Source of the DNA: Candidatus Methylomicrobium oryzae
Lineage (GTDB): Bacteria > Pseudomonadota > Gammaproteobacteria > Methylococcales > Methylomonadaceae
Direction of reading: 5' to 3'
NCBI RefSeq assembly: GCF_016745425.1
Contig: NZ_JAERVK010000025.1
Coordinates: forward strand, 1 to 34,356
Length of the DNA: 34,356 nt
The number at the start of each line of letters is the position of its first letter. Positions within the stretch are counted from its first letter, which is position 1. Both the position numbers and the translations under genes were made by a program. Shown here piece after piece: positions 1 through 7,959 of the stretch. Below the pieces are notes generated by a model. The model was given only the letters and a program-made list of their open reading frames with translations. It searched no databases and had not been told where the DNA came from.

Positions 1-157
1 CGACGCGCGTGACCTGCTTCGCCTTGACCTTGGCGAGGAAATCCGAATAAGCGATGCCGTCCATTGCCGGCGGCGGCGCGCTGAAGCGATTGAATACCAA
101 TATCAAGCCGGTGATCAGGATCGACCAGAACAGCAAGTTATATAAATTGGATTTCAT
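1..157 (-). CDS. ftsH: ATP-dependent zinc metalloprotease FtsH, N-terminal part (cut by window edge)
   Basis: Only the first 52 codons are inside the window. They read MKSNLYNLLFWSILITGLIL and continue into an F-N-x-F-S segment and Y-S-D-F-L-x-x-V-K, the layout of the FtsH N-terminus: a first membrane segment (about residues 5-23) followed by the periplasmic FtsH extracellular domain. FtsH is a membrane-anchored AAA+ protease that degrades misfolded membrane proteins and regulators. The AAA and zinc-protease domains lie outside the window. The start is supported by AGGAGAG placed 5-6 bases before the ATG at 157. It lies 156 bases downstream of the sigma factor gene on the same strand, so the two could be co-transcribed. 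The identification rests on the N-terminus alone. Confidence 0.8.
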   Translation of the reverse strand, partial: MKSNLYNLLFWSILITGLILVFNRFSAPPPAMDGIAYSDFLAKVKAKQVTRV

Positions 158-313
158 TTTTATCTCTCCTGACCCTTTCTGATTTTCAAGTTCTACATGC
201 CGGAGTCCGATTCCGAAGCCGCCACGGTAAGACCCTAAAGGCGACGAATAACTTATTATTTTAATCAATTAATTAAGCACGGCCTTGTTTTTTTCAAGAT
301 CCGCAGGAATATT

Positions 314-1678
314 TTACAGAAAATTGCCTAGTTGCCTTCCATAATGGGATTTGATTTTATTCAATGCCGCCATCTCGATTTGCCTGACCCGCTCCCGGGT
401 CAGATTCAATTCCGCCCCGATTTCCTTTAAAGTCTTCTCCCGTTCGGTATCGATTCCGAAATGTTGGCTGATGATCTTTGCCTCTCTCGGACTCAAAATC
501 CTGAACGCTTGTTCAATCAACTGTTCAAGATCGGATTGCGCAAGCACGCCAAACGGGGTGGAAAAAACCTGCTGTTCGAGAAAATCAATGGGGGCATAGG
601 TATCTTCGTCATCTTCCGAGGATGCCTCGATAGGCACCGCCGCCTGCGAAATCGCGAGAATCTTGTTGATTTCTTCAAGCGACAGGCCGGTATGCTCGGC
701 CAGATCCTGCAGGGAAGGCTCCTTCCCGAGACGCAAAATGAGCTGCTCGCGATCCCGAAAAAACTTGTTGATCACGCCGATTTGCCCGCACGGAATCCGG
801 ACCACCCGTTCACAACGGGACAGCGCCCTGGAAATCGCCTGTCTGATCCAGTAACCCGCGTAAGTCGAGAACTTGAATCCAAGCCGGTAATCGTAACGGT
901 CTGCGGCTTTCAGTAAACCGGTCTGCCCCTCCTGGACCAGATCATCAAAATCCAGAAAACCGCCTTTATACTGATTCGCAATATACAAAACCAGCCCGGA
1001 ATTTGCGGTTACCAGCTGCTGGCGCGATACAAGCCAGAGGCGTTCCTTTGCAAACAGGCCATGAAGGTATTCATAGCGGTCTTTGTTTTCGGGAAAAAGC
1101 CATTCCCGCTCTCCGAAATGCTGACGGTCAAGTTCGAGAATCGCATCGAAATCCTTCCTGCTCTGCTTGACGTTGCGCTGTCTCAGGCGCGCGCCAAGCT
1201 TTCGCTTCCCGACACCGTCTTCCGTTGCTTGCAGAGCCGCATAGCAGTGTAAATCGACGAGTTGCGTCAGATCTTTGAATGAAAAGGGAAACCATTGCAA
1301 AGCCTGCTGCAGTTCCTGCGCCCGGGGATCTGCGCCTCCCTGAATGAACCGCTGATAAGACTGATGAATGACAGCAAGGGACGACTCCAATTCGGAGGAT
1401 AGCTTCGGTTCGTCGTCGAGTTCCTGGGGTTCTTTGTCGAGCTGCCGTTCATATTCATTAAGCAGCCACAACGGAGTCAGCAAGGAACAAACCAGCGCAT
1501 CGACCAACTCGGCTTTGCGGATTTTCAGCTCCCTTGCAATCAGCATATTCGATTCCCCCGTATTGAAGACGGGGCTTTCCGGCCTTTCCGCCGTCCCTTC
1601 AAACTCAGGGCTGACGGTTTTCTGATCAATCTCCTCCCGCAATTCCGAAAAATATCCTTCCGATATCGTGACAGCCAT
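314..1678 (-). CDS. RNA polymerase sigma-70 family factor (group 2-like, long N-terminal part)
   Basis: A 454-residue sigma factor. Region 2 is at about residues 221-290, with the core-binding and -10 recognition stretch LDFDDLVQEG and then FSTYAGYWIRQAISRAL. Region 3 is at about 300-350. Region 4 is at about 385-445, with the -35 recognition helix TRERVRQIE. The first 200 residues are not the classical region 1.1 of RpoD; they are acidic and mostly helical-looking with no motif I recognise, though about residues 45-75 could act as a region 1.2-like segment. It is shorter than RpoD (about 610) and longer than RpoS (about 330), so it is probably an alternative group 2 factor. The start at 1678 has GGGGAGGA upstream. 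A sigma-70 promoter candidate lies about 280 bases upstream (1960-1988), giving a long leader. I cannot tell which regulon it serves. Confidence 0.9.
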   Translation of the reverse strand: MAVTISEGYFSELREEIDQKTVSPEFEGTAERPESPVFNTGESNMLIARELKIRKAELVDALVCSLLTPLWLLNEYERQLDKEPQELDDEPKLSSELESSLAVIHQSYQRFIQGGADPRAQELQQALQWFPFSFKDLTQLVDLHCYAALQATEDGVGKRKLGARLRQRNVKQSRKDFDAILELDRQHFGEREWLFPENKDRYEYLHGLFAKERLWLVSRQQLVTANSGLVLYIANQYKGGFLDFDDLVQEGQTGLLKAADRYDYRLGFKFSTYAGYWIRQAISRALSRCERVVRIPCGQIGVINKFFRDREQLILRLGKEPSLQDLAEHTGLSLEEINKILAISQAAVPIEASSEDDEDTYAPIDFLEQQVFSTPFGVLAQSDLEQLIEQAFRILSPREAKIISQHFGIDTEREKTLKEIGAELNLTRERVRQIEMAALNKIKSHYGRQLGNFL

Positions 1679-2079
1679 TTGCCTATCCTCCCCAAAATAC
1701 TACTGAAATCAACGCTCGCAATATCCTCAAAAATAAAAAACATCCTTTTTGAAGCGCCGAAAGCCGTCCGCTGTTAACCGCTCGTAACCCTTAAAATACA
1801 AAAGCATATTGATTAAAAACCTTTACAATAATTATTCAATATGCTGAAAATCAAGAGCGGCTACTCGATTTTGTTTCCCCATTTGAATTCGACAACACTT
1901 TGATAAATTAGTTTATTTATTGCCGACCGCCCTCATTGATGAGGCGTGAGCGTGCTTGCAATTTAACAATTTTCATCTCTTGCGTCAAATAAAAAGTTAT
2001 ACAATATTTATACAAAGACATTCTAGGAAGCTGCTTTGTCAACTTTTTCAGGACCCTTCACACTTAAGGGAGCGATGAA
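1679..2079. other. AT-rich intergenic region with the leader of the sigma factor gene
   Basis: There is no convincing gene here. On the minus strand it would be the 5' leader of the sigma factor gene. It contains a promoter candidate (1960-1988) and a 14-bp near-perfect palindrome, CCTCATTGATGAGG (1931-1944), inside that leader. The rest is AT-rich with runs of A and T and no recognised riboswitch. Confidence 0.5.
1960..1988 (-). promoter_or_regulatory. Sigma-70 promoter candidate for the sigma factor gene
   Basis: On the minus strand TTGACG (1988-1983) is followed by a 17-base spacer and TAAATT (1965-1960). These are close to the -35 and -10 consensus at ideal spacing. If used, the transcript would carry a leader of about 275 bases before the ATG at 1678. 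This is prediction by eye only. Confidence 0.4.
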
Positions 2080-2274
2080 ATGGCGCATAAAAACCTTTTA
2101 TCTCAAAAAAATCGAATACTGCGACTTTCCTTCAATGGACCACTTCTGACCGCCCACTTATCCGATAACGGTTTTCTTCAAGCAATCCAACGAGTGGCCG
2201 TTCATCAGGTTTTTATTGAAAAGGCCCCTGCAACATTCGTTGCAACGCAAAAATTTATCATTATGCACAACTAA
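2080..2274 (+). CDS. Possible small hypothetical protein (64 aa)
   Basis: This is an open frame starting MAHKNLLSQKNRILRLSFNG, with GGGAG seven bases before the ATG. It has no membrane segment, signal peptide or motif I recognise. It stands alone on the plus strand between two minus-strand genes, in a region with no other coding signal. The ribosome-binding site is the only positive evidence, and it may be a chance frame. Confidence 0.2.
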   Translation: MAHKNLLSQKNRILRLSFNGPLLTAHLSDNGFLQAIQRVAVHQVFIEKAPATFVATQKFIIMHN

Positions 2275-2803
2275 GTACAACATTTACTTTACAAAAAGAC
2301 AAGTATGACAAATAGCGCGGATTAATAGATAAAGCGGAAGACGAACCCGAAAGATCAGTCCAGAGAAAATAAAAGAAGATTCAGAGCCAAGGTCGCTGCA
2401 GACCTCGTTCTTATTCCGAGGACTTATCTGGAAAAAGCAGCTCGCCAGGAGGGGTGCGGAAACAACCGGAGGAAGAGATCCTCAGGAAGCGATAGCGGAA
2501 GAGGAATGAAAGTTAAACCTGGGGCTTCTGAGGCCGTACACAGATGGCCGCCCTATGGCCCAGTCATACCGGAAGACGGATCTCGGACCGGAGACGGGAT
2601 AACAAGCAGCAGAAGGCGATGATTTTCTGCCAATTTTCGTCGACTGGAGTTTGCCTTTCAGGTCGGCCTTGCGGCATGAAAGGCTATTTATGATGAGTAG
2701 AAGGTTCGGTTCTTACGCACCCTTCACGGTCAAGAGCCGGAAGACACCGGAGCACATTTCCCGATGCCTTAAACGGCCGAAAGATAAGGCCAAGCCGTCC
2801 GAG
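2275..2803. other. Stretch without a convincing gene
   Basis: About 530 bases between the possible small ORF and hopJ. I see no frame with coding character, no tRNA-like or tmRNA-like sequence, and no strong terminator. It is purine-rich on the plus strand (about 2340-2620). It could be degenerate former coding sequence or the downstream region of hopJ. Confidence 0.4.
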
Positions 2804-3157
2804 TTATTTTTCTTCCAGAGGCATTTCTTCGAACTGTATCCCTTCCCAACCGTATTTTACGAAATTGCGGATATTTTGATGGCTTTTGCCTTCAGGATCT
2901 CCCAGAACATCCTGCCGGTAAAAATCGCCGAATAAACTCAAGGTTTGCCGTTTATCCAGATCGTGCAGCAGTGCAAAGGCGAAAATCTTGCAGGATCCTT
3001 CGTTGACTCCCGCCGAATTGACCAGGCGCTGCCCGCCCAGGCCGTTGCTGAATTCGACCGGGTGATAATCGTAGTGCTCGCTAATGATCGAAATCGTGTC
3101 CTGAAAGCTGACCGGTTCGTTTTTTCTAACTTTTTCTAGAAATTTGGCAAGGGACAT
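2804..3157 (-). CDS. HopJ type III effector-family protein
   Basis: A 117-residue protein matching the HopJ family (Pfam HopJ). The diagnostic parts are V-x-F-x-D-T-I-x-I-I-x-x-H-Y-D-Y, an F-x-N-G segment, and G-S-C-K-I-F-A-F-A around residues 54-62, followed by a G-D-F-Y-R-x-D-V-L stretch. The family is named after a Pseudomonas syringae gene but is common as a short cytosolic protein in free-living gammaproteobacteria without type III secretion, where its function is unknown. It lies 73 bases downstream of smpB on the same strand and may be co-transcribed. The ribosome-binding site is weak. I see no type III secretion genes nearby, so an effector role is unlikely. Confidence 0.8.
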   Translation of the reverse strand: MSLAKFLEKVRKNEPVSFQDTISIISEHYDYHPVEFSNGLGGQRLVNSAGVNEGSCKIFAFALLHDLDKRQTLSLFGDFYRQDVLGDPEGKSHQNIRNFVKYGWEGIQFEEMPLEEK

Positions 3158-3230
3158 CGGAAAAGTCGAGATGAAGGTTCAAGATAGGATGGGTTTAATT
3201 TCAAAAGCGATGCCGACAGCCGCCCAGCCG

Positions 3231-3716
3231 TCAACCGTGCTTCATGATCCGGGCTTTTTCGCGCTGCCAATCCCGGTCTTTCGCACTGGCGCGCTTGTCG
3301 TGCAATTGCTTGCCTTTCGCAAGACCGATTTCGAGCTTGGCGCGGCCGTGCTTCCAGTACAGCGAGAGCGGAATTATCGTGTAACCCTTGCGCTCGACGG
3401 AGCCGATCAACTTATTCAACTCGTGCCGGTTCAGCAGCAGTTTTTTGGCGCGCACCGCTTCGGGCTTGATGTGGGTCGAAGCGGACAACAGCGGCGAAAT
3501 ATGCGCGCCGGCTAGCCACGCTTCGCCGCGCTTGATGCTCACATAGCTTTCCTTCAATTGCACCTTGCCGTCGCGCAGGCTTTTAACCTCCCATCCTTCC
3601 AGCACCAGCCCCGCCTCGTAGCGTTCTTCGATGAAATATTCATGGGTCGCCTGCCGGTTGACCGCGATCGTGGAATTCTGCTGGTTCTTGTTCTTTTTGG
3701 ATTTTTTATCGGCCAT
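3231..3716 (-). CDS. smpB: SsrA-binding protein SmpB
   Basis: A 161-residue SmpB. The basic N-terminal tail (KKSKKNKNQ) is followed by the beta-barrel with N-R-x-A-x-H-E-Y-F-I-E, the [12 protein letters not shown] box around residues 60-71, the KLLLNRHE segment around 92-99 and [11 protein letters not shown] near 133-143. It ends in the C-terminal helix [11 protein letters not shown] that enters the ribosome A site and decoding centre. SmpB binds tmRNA and rescues stalled ribosomes. Length and motifs are normal. I found no ssrA (tmRNA) gene in the window. It is divergent from the NSS transporter gene, with an AT-rich dyad between them. Confidence 0.97.
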   Translation of the reverse strand: MADKKSKKNKNQQNSTIAVNRQATHEYFIEERYEAGLVLEGWEVKSLRDGKVQLKESYVSIKRGEAWLAGAHISPLLSASTHIKPEAVRAKKLLLNRHELNKLIGSVERKGYTIIPLSLYWKHGRAKLEIGLAKGKQLHDKRASAKDRDWQREKARIMKHG

Positions 3717-3744
3717 GAGGGACGAACTGTAATTTTCGACTGAC

Positions 3745-3770
3745 GTAAAACAATAAATTTGTTATTTTAC
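3745..3770. promoter_or_regulatory. AT-rich dyad in the divergent smpB / transporter intergenic region
   Basis: The 26 bases begin GTAAAA and end TTTTAC and are symmetric except for two mismatched pairs (positions 7/20 and 10/17). They lie between the start codons of smpB (3716, minus) and the sodium symporter (3823, plus). A regulator-binding site is possible, but in AT-rich DNA chance symmetry is also possible. Confidence 0.3.
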
Positions 3771-3822
3771 TCGATTAAACTCGATCCAGTGTTTTTTATA
3801 TAGCTTCTGATAGGCATCCCTC

Positions 3823-5184
3823 ATGGCGAATGTGAAAAAAACGATTCACGGCGAATGGTCGTCGCGCTTTGCTTTCATCCTAGCGGCCACCGGTTCGGCG
3901 GTCGGCCTCGGCAATATCTGGAAATTCCCGTATATTACCGGCGCGAACGGCGGCGGGGCATTCGTCCTGGTGTACCTGCTGTGCGTCGCGCTGATCGGAA
4001 TTCCGCTGATGATGGCCGAAACGATGCTCGGCCGGCGCACTCGCCAGGATCCGATCAACACGATGGAAATCCTGACCGAGGAAGCCGGGGCGGATAAGAA
4101 CTGGCATTACCTGGGCTGGATGGGGGTTGCGGCGGGGGTGATGATTCTGTCTTATTACAGCGTGATCGCCGGCTGGTCCACCGCTTATGTGCTGAAAGCG
4201 TTTACCGGCAGCTTTTTCGACGCCGACCCCGCCGTGATCAAAGCCATTTTCGACGATTTCGTCTCGAATCCGCTGCGCCTGACGTTCTGGCATTCGCTGT
4301 TCATGACCGCCACGCTGATGATCGTGGTGCGCGGCGTGAACAACGGGCTGGAACAGGCCGTACGCTACCTGATGCCGAGCCTGTTCGGCCTGATGATCCT
4401 GCTGCTGGGCTATGCAATGACCACCAGCGGCTATTTCGACGGCTTCAACTTCCTGTTCAAGCCGGACTTCAGCAAGCTGACCGGCGATTCGGTATTGACC
4501 GCGATGGGCCAGGCGTTTTTCACGCTGAGCCTCGGCATGGGCTCGGTAATGGTGTACGGCTCGTATTTATCTTCCGATGTTTCGATCGCGAAGACCTCGA
4601 TCATTATCGCGACGGCGGACACCTTTGTCGCACTGCTCGCCGGCCTGATCATTTTTCCGCTCGTCTTTACGCACGGCCTGCATCCGGACTCCGGCCCGGG
4701 CCTGATCTTCAAAACCTTGCCGATCGCGTTCGGCTCGATGACCGGCGGCTGGTTTTTCGGGGTCCTGTTTTTTATCGTGCTGGCGATCGCCGCACTCACC
4801 TCCTCCATCGCGCTGATCGAACCTGCAGTCGCCTGGCTGGTCGAGAGCAAGGGCTACAGCCGCGAGAAAGCCTGTACCCAGGCGGGCCTTGTAGCCTGGG
4901 CATTAGGGCTCGGGACCGTGTTTTCCTTCAATATCTGGTCGGACGTGAAACTGTTCGAACGGACGTTTTTCGACCTGATCGATTATCTGACCGCCAACCT
5001 GATGCTGCCCGTTGGCGGCTTCTGCATCGCGGTATTTTGCGGCTGGATCATGCACCATCAGCATAGCGAACAGGAACTGAACCTGGGCCAGCCGCTAGGG
5101 TTCAAGCTGTGGATGCTGCTGGTCCGTTATGTCGCCCCGCTGGCGGTATTCCTCGTATTTCTGCATGTGGTAGGAGTGCTTTAA
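3823..5184 (+). CDS. Sodium-dependent transporter, neurotransmitter:sodium symporter (NSS/SNF) family
   Basis: A 453-residue inner-membrane protein with about 11-12 membrane segments. The N-terminal W-S-S-R-F-A-F-I-L-A-A-T-G-S-A-V-G-L-G-N is followed by W-K-F-P-Y, the TM1 region that binds sodium and substrate in the LeuT fold. The half-helix of TM6 is seen as FFTLSLGMGS around residues 230-240. Bacterial members take up amino acids with sodium; the substrate here cannot be read from sequence. It is the first gene of a plus-strand operon: its stop is two bases from the ratA start. The start at 3823 is the first ATG and precedes the conserved WSSRF block by about 11 residues, as in relatives. 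Confidence 0.92.
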   Translation: MANVKKTIHGEWSSRFAFILAATGSAVGLGNIWKFPYITGANGGGAFVLVYLLCVALIGIPLMMAETMLGRRTRQDPINTMEILTEEAGADKNWHYLGWMGVAAGVMILSYYSVIAGWSTAYVLKAFTGSFFDADPAVIKAIFDDFVSNPLRLTFWHSLFMTATLMIVVRGVNNGLEQAVRYLMPSLFGLMILLLGYAMTTSGYFDGFNFLFKPDFSKLTGDSVLTAMGQAFFTLSLGMGSVMVYGSYLSSDVSIAKTSIIIATADTFVALLAGLIIFPLVFTHGLHPDSGPGLIFKTLPIAFGSMTGGWFFGVLFFIVLAIAALTSSIALIEPAVAWLVESKGYSREKACTQAGLVAWALGLGTVFSFNIWSDVKLFERTFFDLIDYLTANLMLPVGGFCIAVFCGWIMHHQHSEQELNLGQPLGFKLWMLLVRYVAPLAVFLVFLHVVGVL

Positions 5185-5186
5185 AA

Positions 5187-5618
5187 ATGACCGTTGTGCA
5201 GAAAAGCGCGCTGGTCAGATTTTCCGCCAAGCAGATGTTCGATCTGGTCAACGACATCGAATCGTATCCGAAATTCCTGCCCTGGTGCTCGGACAGCCGG
5301 ATCCTGAAGCGCGAAGGCGACATCGTCGAAGCCGAACTGACCATTTCGAAAGGCGGTTTCAAAAAATCATTTTCGACCAGAAACAAGATCGATCCCGGCG
5401 GCAAAATCACCGTTTCGCTGCTGGAAGGTCCTTTCACTTACCTGGAAGGCGTCTGGAACTTCATGCCGCTCCGCGAGGATGCCAGTAAAATCTCGCTCGA
5501 TCTGGAGTTCGAAATGCCCGGCGTGCTGGCCAGCCTGGCCTTCGGCACCGTGTTCAACCAGATCTGCAACACGATGGTTACTTCGTTCACCGAACGCGCT
5601 AAGGCAGTCTATGCATAG
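5187..5618 (+). CDS. ratA: RatA/COQ10 family START-domain protein
   Basis: A 143-residue protein with the polyketide-cyclase/START fold typical of RatA (YfjG). It shows F-x-L-V-N-D-I-E-x-Y-P-x-F-L-P-W-C near residues 19-35, GGFKKSFSTRN at about 58-68, and F-T-x-L-x-G-x-W-x-F near 83-95. E. coli RatA was described as a toxin that blocks association of ribosomal subunits, and the mitochondrial homologue Coq10 binds ubiquinone; either role is possible. An open frame extends upstream into the transporter gene, but the ATG at 5187, preceded by TAGGAG, gives the family N-terminus. The transporter stop is two bases upstream, and rnfH overlaps the 3' end. Confidence 0.93.
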   Translation: MTVVQKSALVRFSAKQMFDLVNDIESYPKFLPWCSDSRILKREGDIVEAELTISKGGFKKSFSTRNKIDPGGKITVSLLEGPFTYLEGVWNFMPLREDASKISLDLEFEMPGVLASLAFGTVFNQICNTMVTSFTERAKAVYA

Positions 5619-5913
5619 TGCTCCTAATGGGCAGAATAAAGTGGTAACCGTAGAAGTCGCGTACGCGACTCGCGATGTCCAGACCCTGGTGACCCTGAAA
5701 TTGCCCGCCGGCACGACGGTGGAGGAAGCGATCGAGGCTTCGGGACTGTTGATCCACTTTCCTGAAATCGATTTGGCCGTCAATCCGGTCGGCATCTTCG
5801 GCAAAGCTTGCCCTCTCGATCAGGAGCTCAAGACCGCCGACCGAATCGAAATCTACCGGCCGCTCCGACACGACCCGAAGGAGGCCAGAAGGCAGCGGGC
5901 GGTCAAAAGGTAA
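5611..5913 (+). CDS. rnfH: RnfH family ubiquitin-like protein
   Basis: A 100-residue RnfH (UPF0125) protein: a beta-grasp fold beginning V-x-V-E-V-A-Y-A, with LPAGTTVEEAIEASGLL at about 31-47, V-G-I-F-G-K at about 60-65, and D-R-I-E-I-Y-R-P-L near 77-85, followed by a basic tail. The partner gene ratA overlaps its start by 8 bases (ATG at 5611, ratA stop at 5616-5618), so the two are translationally coupled. In E. coli the pair was described as RatA toxin and RatB antitoxin, but the antitoxin role is disputed. The overlapping start is the one that gives the normal family length. Confidence 0.92.
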   Translation: MHSAPNGQNKVVTVEVAYATRDVQTLVTLKLPAGTTVEEAIEASGLLIHFPEIDLAVNPVGIFGKACPLDQELKTADRIEIYRPLRHDPKEARRQRAVKR

Positions 5914-5930
5914 ACGCCGCTCATCCTGTT

Positions 5931-6797
5931 CTAAAACGCAATATGCTTAATCAGCTCGATTTCTTCGTCGGCAAGCTCAAGCCGGTAGACTGCCAGATCT
6001 TCTATCATGTGCTGCGGGTCGGCGGTACCGGTCAGCGGGATCATCCCGAGCTGCAGTGCAAACCGGAACACCGCCTGTTCGACCGTACAGCCATGGCGTT
6101 CGGCGATTTCCCGCATTTCGCGGCGCCCTAACGCAGTCAGGTTCGCGGTCAAGAGGGAAAAACCTTGATAAATGATGCCGTGCGCGCGGCACAACGCCCG
6201 GATTTCCGCATCCCATCCCATGCGTGCAAAGCAGCGGTTTTGTACGAATGCAGGTTTGATATCGGCGTTCTTGAGCAGCAGTTGCAGTTGCTCGAGCGAA
6301 AAGTTGGAGACACCGATCAGCCTGACCCGGCCGGCTTCCTGCAGGTTTTCCATCGCGCCCCAGGCTTCCCAATCGGCCGGGGTCAAACCTCGGCCTGAAG
6401 CCGGGCCATGCAGCAGGTAGGAATCCAGATACTCGGTATGCAGGTGCACAAGCGAACTCTGCAAGGATTGCTCGACCTGCACCGCGTAACTGGCCTGCGG
6501 ATCGTAAGGCAACCGATGATCCTGGCTCGAAACATAGGTGAATTTACTCTGCAGGAACAGACCGGTGCGCTGCAGTTTCCCTGAGGCCAATGCCCGACCG
6601 ACCGCTTCACCGACGCCCTCTTCGAAATAATGGCGACGCTGATTCGCCGTATCGATCCCCAGGAAACCGGATTCGAGCGCCAAAGCGACCAGCTGCTCGG
6701 TTGCATTTTCTTTCCAGGCCGTCCCGTAAAGAAAAGTCGGCACGCTAACGCCCTGATGCTCGATCACCGGGCTAATCGTCGGGATAGGATTCGGCAT
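5931..6797 (-). CDS. Aldo/keto reductase
   Basis: A 288-residue AKR-superfamily (beta/alpha)8 barrel that would use NADPH to reduce aldehydes or ketones. The catalytic tetrad is visible: Asp in GFLGIDTAN, Tyr in H-Y-F-E-E-G-V-G, Lys in L-Q-S-K-F-T-Y, and His in Y-L-L-H-G-P. The conserved G-V-S-N-F follows near residue 163. Two ATGs are possible: the one at 6803 abuts the AGGAGG sequence (6805-6810), while the one at 6797 is seven bases from it, so the start is placed at 6797 (MPNPIPTISP). It converges on rnfH with 17 bases between stop codons. The substrate is not known. Confidence 0.88.
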   Translation of the reverse strand: MPNPIPTISPVIEHQGVSVPTFLYGTAWKENATEQLVALALESGFLGIDTANQRRHYFEEGVGEAVGRALASGKLQRTGLFLQSKFTYVSSQDHRLPYDPQASYAVQVEQSLQSSLVHLHTEYLDSYLLHGPASGRGLTPADWEAWGAMENLQEAGRVRLIGVSNFSLEQLQLLLKNADIKPAFVQNRCFARMGWDAEIRALCRAHGIIYQGFSLLTANLTALGRREMREIAERHGCTVEQAVFRFALQLGMIPLTGTADPQHMIEDLAVYRLELADEEIELIKHIAF

Positions 6798-6949
6798 GAT
6801 CATTCCTCCTTTTTATGGCAACCAACCGATTAGACTGGCATTAACATCGATGATTGCATTGGGCTCGATTACCTCAGATCCCGGCTTTTATGAAAATCCT
6901 CATCGGGCAGGAAAATTAGGGAGGAAGCGCTTCGTTTTCACTTTCGCGA

Positions 6950-7705
6950 TCAGACGGAAACGCCCGGATCAAAATTCGGCTTTTCTTCGCTCCACCTCAA
7001 AGGCCGAAATTTGATTTCCCCGAAATTGCCGACGAGATAGGCCAAAAGCGCGTCGATAAAAACAATCAGCCCCGCCATTTCGAGACTTTCCTCAAGGGTT
7101 GTAATCGCATTATAAGTCAGGCCGGCAGTACCGTTCAGTTCCGCGTACCAGCCTCCAATGAATTCAAAACCGATACTGCCTCCGAGATATAAAGAAGCCG
7201 CCGCTATAAACGTGAATCGGGTTGACTTGGGGAGACGCAATAAAAACTTCAAAAAAAACAAGCCCAGAAAAAAGACCAGCGCGACTCCGGGGATCACCCA
7301 GGCATAATAGAAAATTCCAAGGGAAGATTTTCCCCAAATAGCTCTAATAGGGTGAATCAATCTCTCATGGACCATGAAAACCTCGTCATACGCCATGCAG
7401 AGGAAGCCCGCCGCAAGCAATGCCCATTTGGAAATATCGGAATGCTGCCGCTTGCCGGCCAGAATGGCGATCGCAGCAAGAAGCAGCGCCGCAAAAATCA
7501 TTAGCATGACAGAGAAATAAGTAGGCACATTGTATTCTTCGTCGAGATCGAAAAGCGGAAACAATGTTTTAACGTAATCATTATCGCTCCCTTGAAAGAA
7601 TTGCATCAGGTCGCCTCCCAAGCTCGCAAATATTAAAAATAGCGCTACCGAACCCAATATACGAGTAATTAAAAACGGACCAGATCTCATTTGATTAACT
7701 TTCAT
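6950..7705 (-). CDS. Unassigned multi-pass membrane protein
   Basis: A 251-residue protein with about seven hydrophobic segments (roughly residues 13-32, 62-84, 93-108, 130-154, 162-184, 208-232 by eye). Acidic and histidine residues sit in or beside the membrane segments: Y-D-E-V-F-M-V-H-E-R-L near 106-116, G-F-E-F-I-G-G-W-Y near 178-186, and T-L-E-E-S-L-E-M-A-G near 204-213. This pattern suggests a metal- or proton-handling site, but I do not recognise the family. There is no strong ribosome-binding site for either the first ATG (7705) or the one at 7690. The gene stands alone between the aldo/keto reductase and bamE on the same strand. Confidence 0.75.
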   Translation of the reverse strand: MKVNQMRSGPFLITRILGSVALFLIFASLGGDLMQFFQGSDNDYVKTLFPLFDLDEEYNVPTYFSVMLMIFAALLLAAIAILAGKRQHSDISKWALLAAGFLCMAYDEVFMVHERLIHPIRAIWGKSSLGIFYYAWVIPGVALVFFLGLFFLKFLLRLPKSTRFTFIAAASLYLGGSIGFEFIGGWYAELNGTAGLTYNAITTLEESLEMAGLIVFIDALLAYLVGNFGEIKFRPLRWSEEKPNFDPGVSV

Positions 7706-7959
7706 CTATTTTTTATATTTCTTTGAAGTTTTGCCTATCCTCGGCGTTTCACCATACCCTTGCCCTCTATGGACGACAGTCCGGAGCAAACCGGCATACG
7801 ACATCATGCCAGGCTGTTCTACCCGGTTCTGCGGCATTACAATCTTTTACCTCTGCAAACTGCCTTGACATGCAGACCATCCAGCCGAATAAAAGGTATT
7901 TCTAAGACTCAACCCCGAATTAAAGCTTATTTATCTATTTTAGAGCGAAAACATTAAGG

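Noticed and set aside
2804-3157. HopJ as a type III secreted virulence effector
   Set aside because: There are no secretion genes nearby, and the family is widespread in non-pathogens. The name is historical.
1679-3800. A tmRNA (ssrA) gene near smpB
   Set aside because: I looked for the tRNA-like ends and the tag reading frame and found neither.
5187-5913. ratA-rnfH as a new toxin-antitoxin system
   Set aside because: It is a conserved, ubiquitous gene pair in gammaproteobacteria and probably housekeeping (ribosome or quinone related); it is not novel here.
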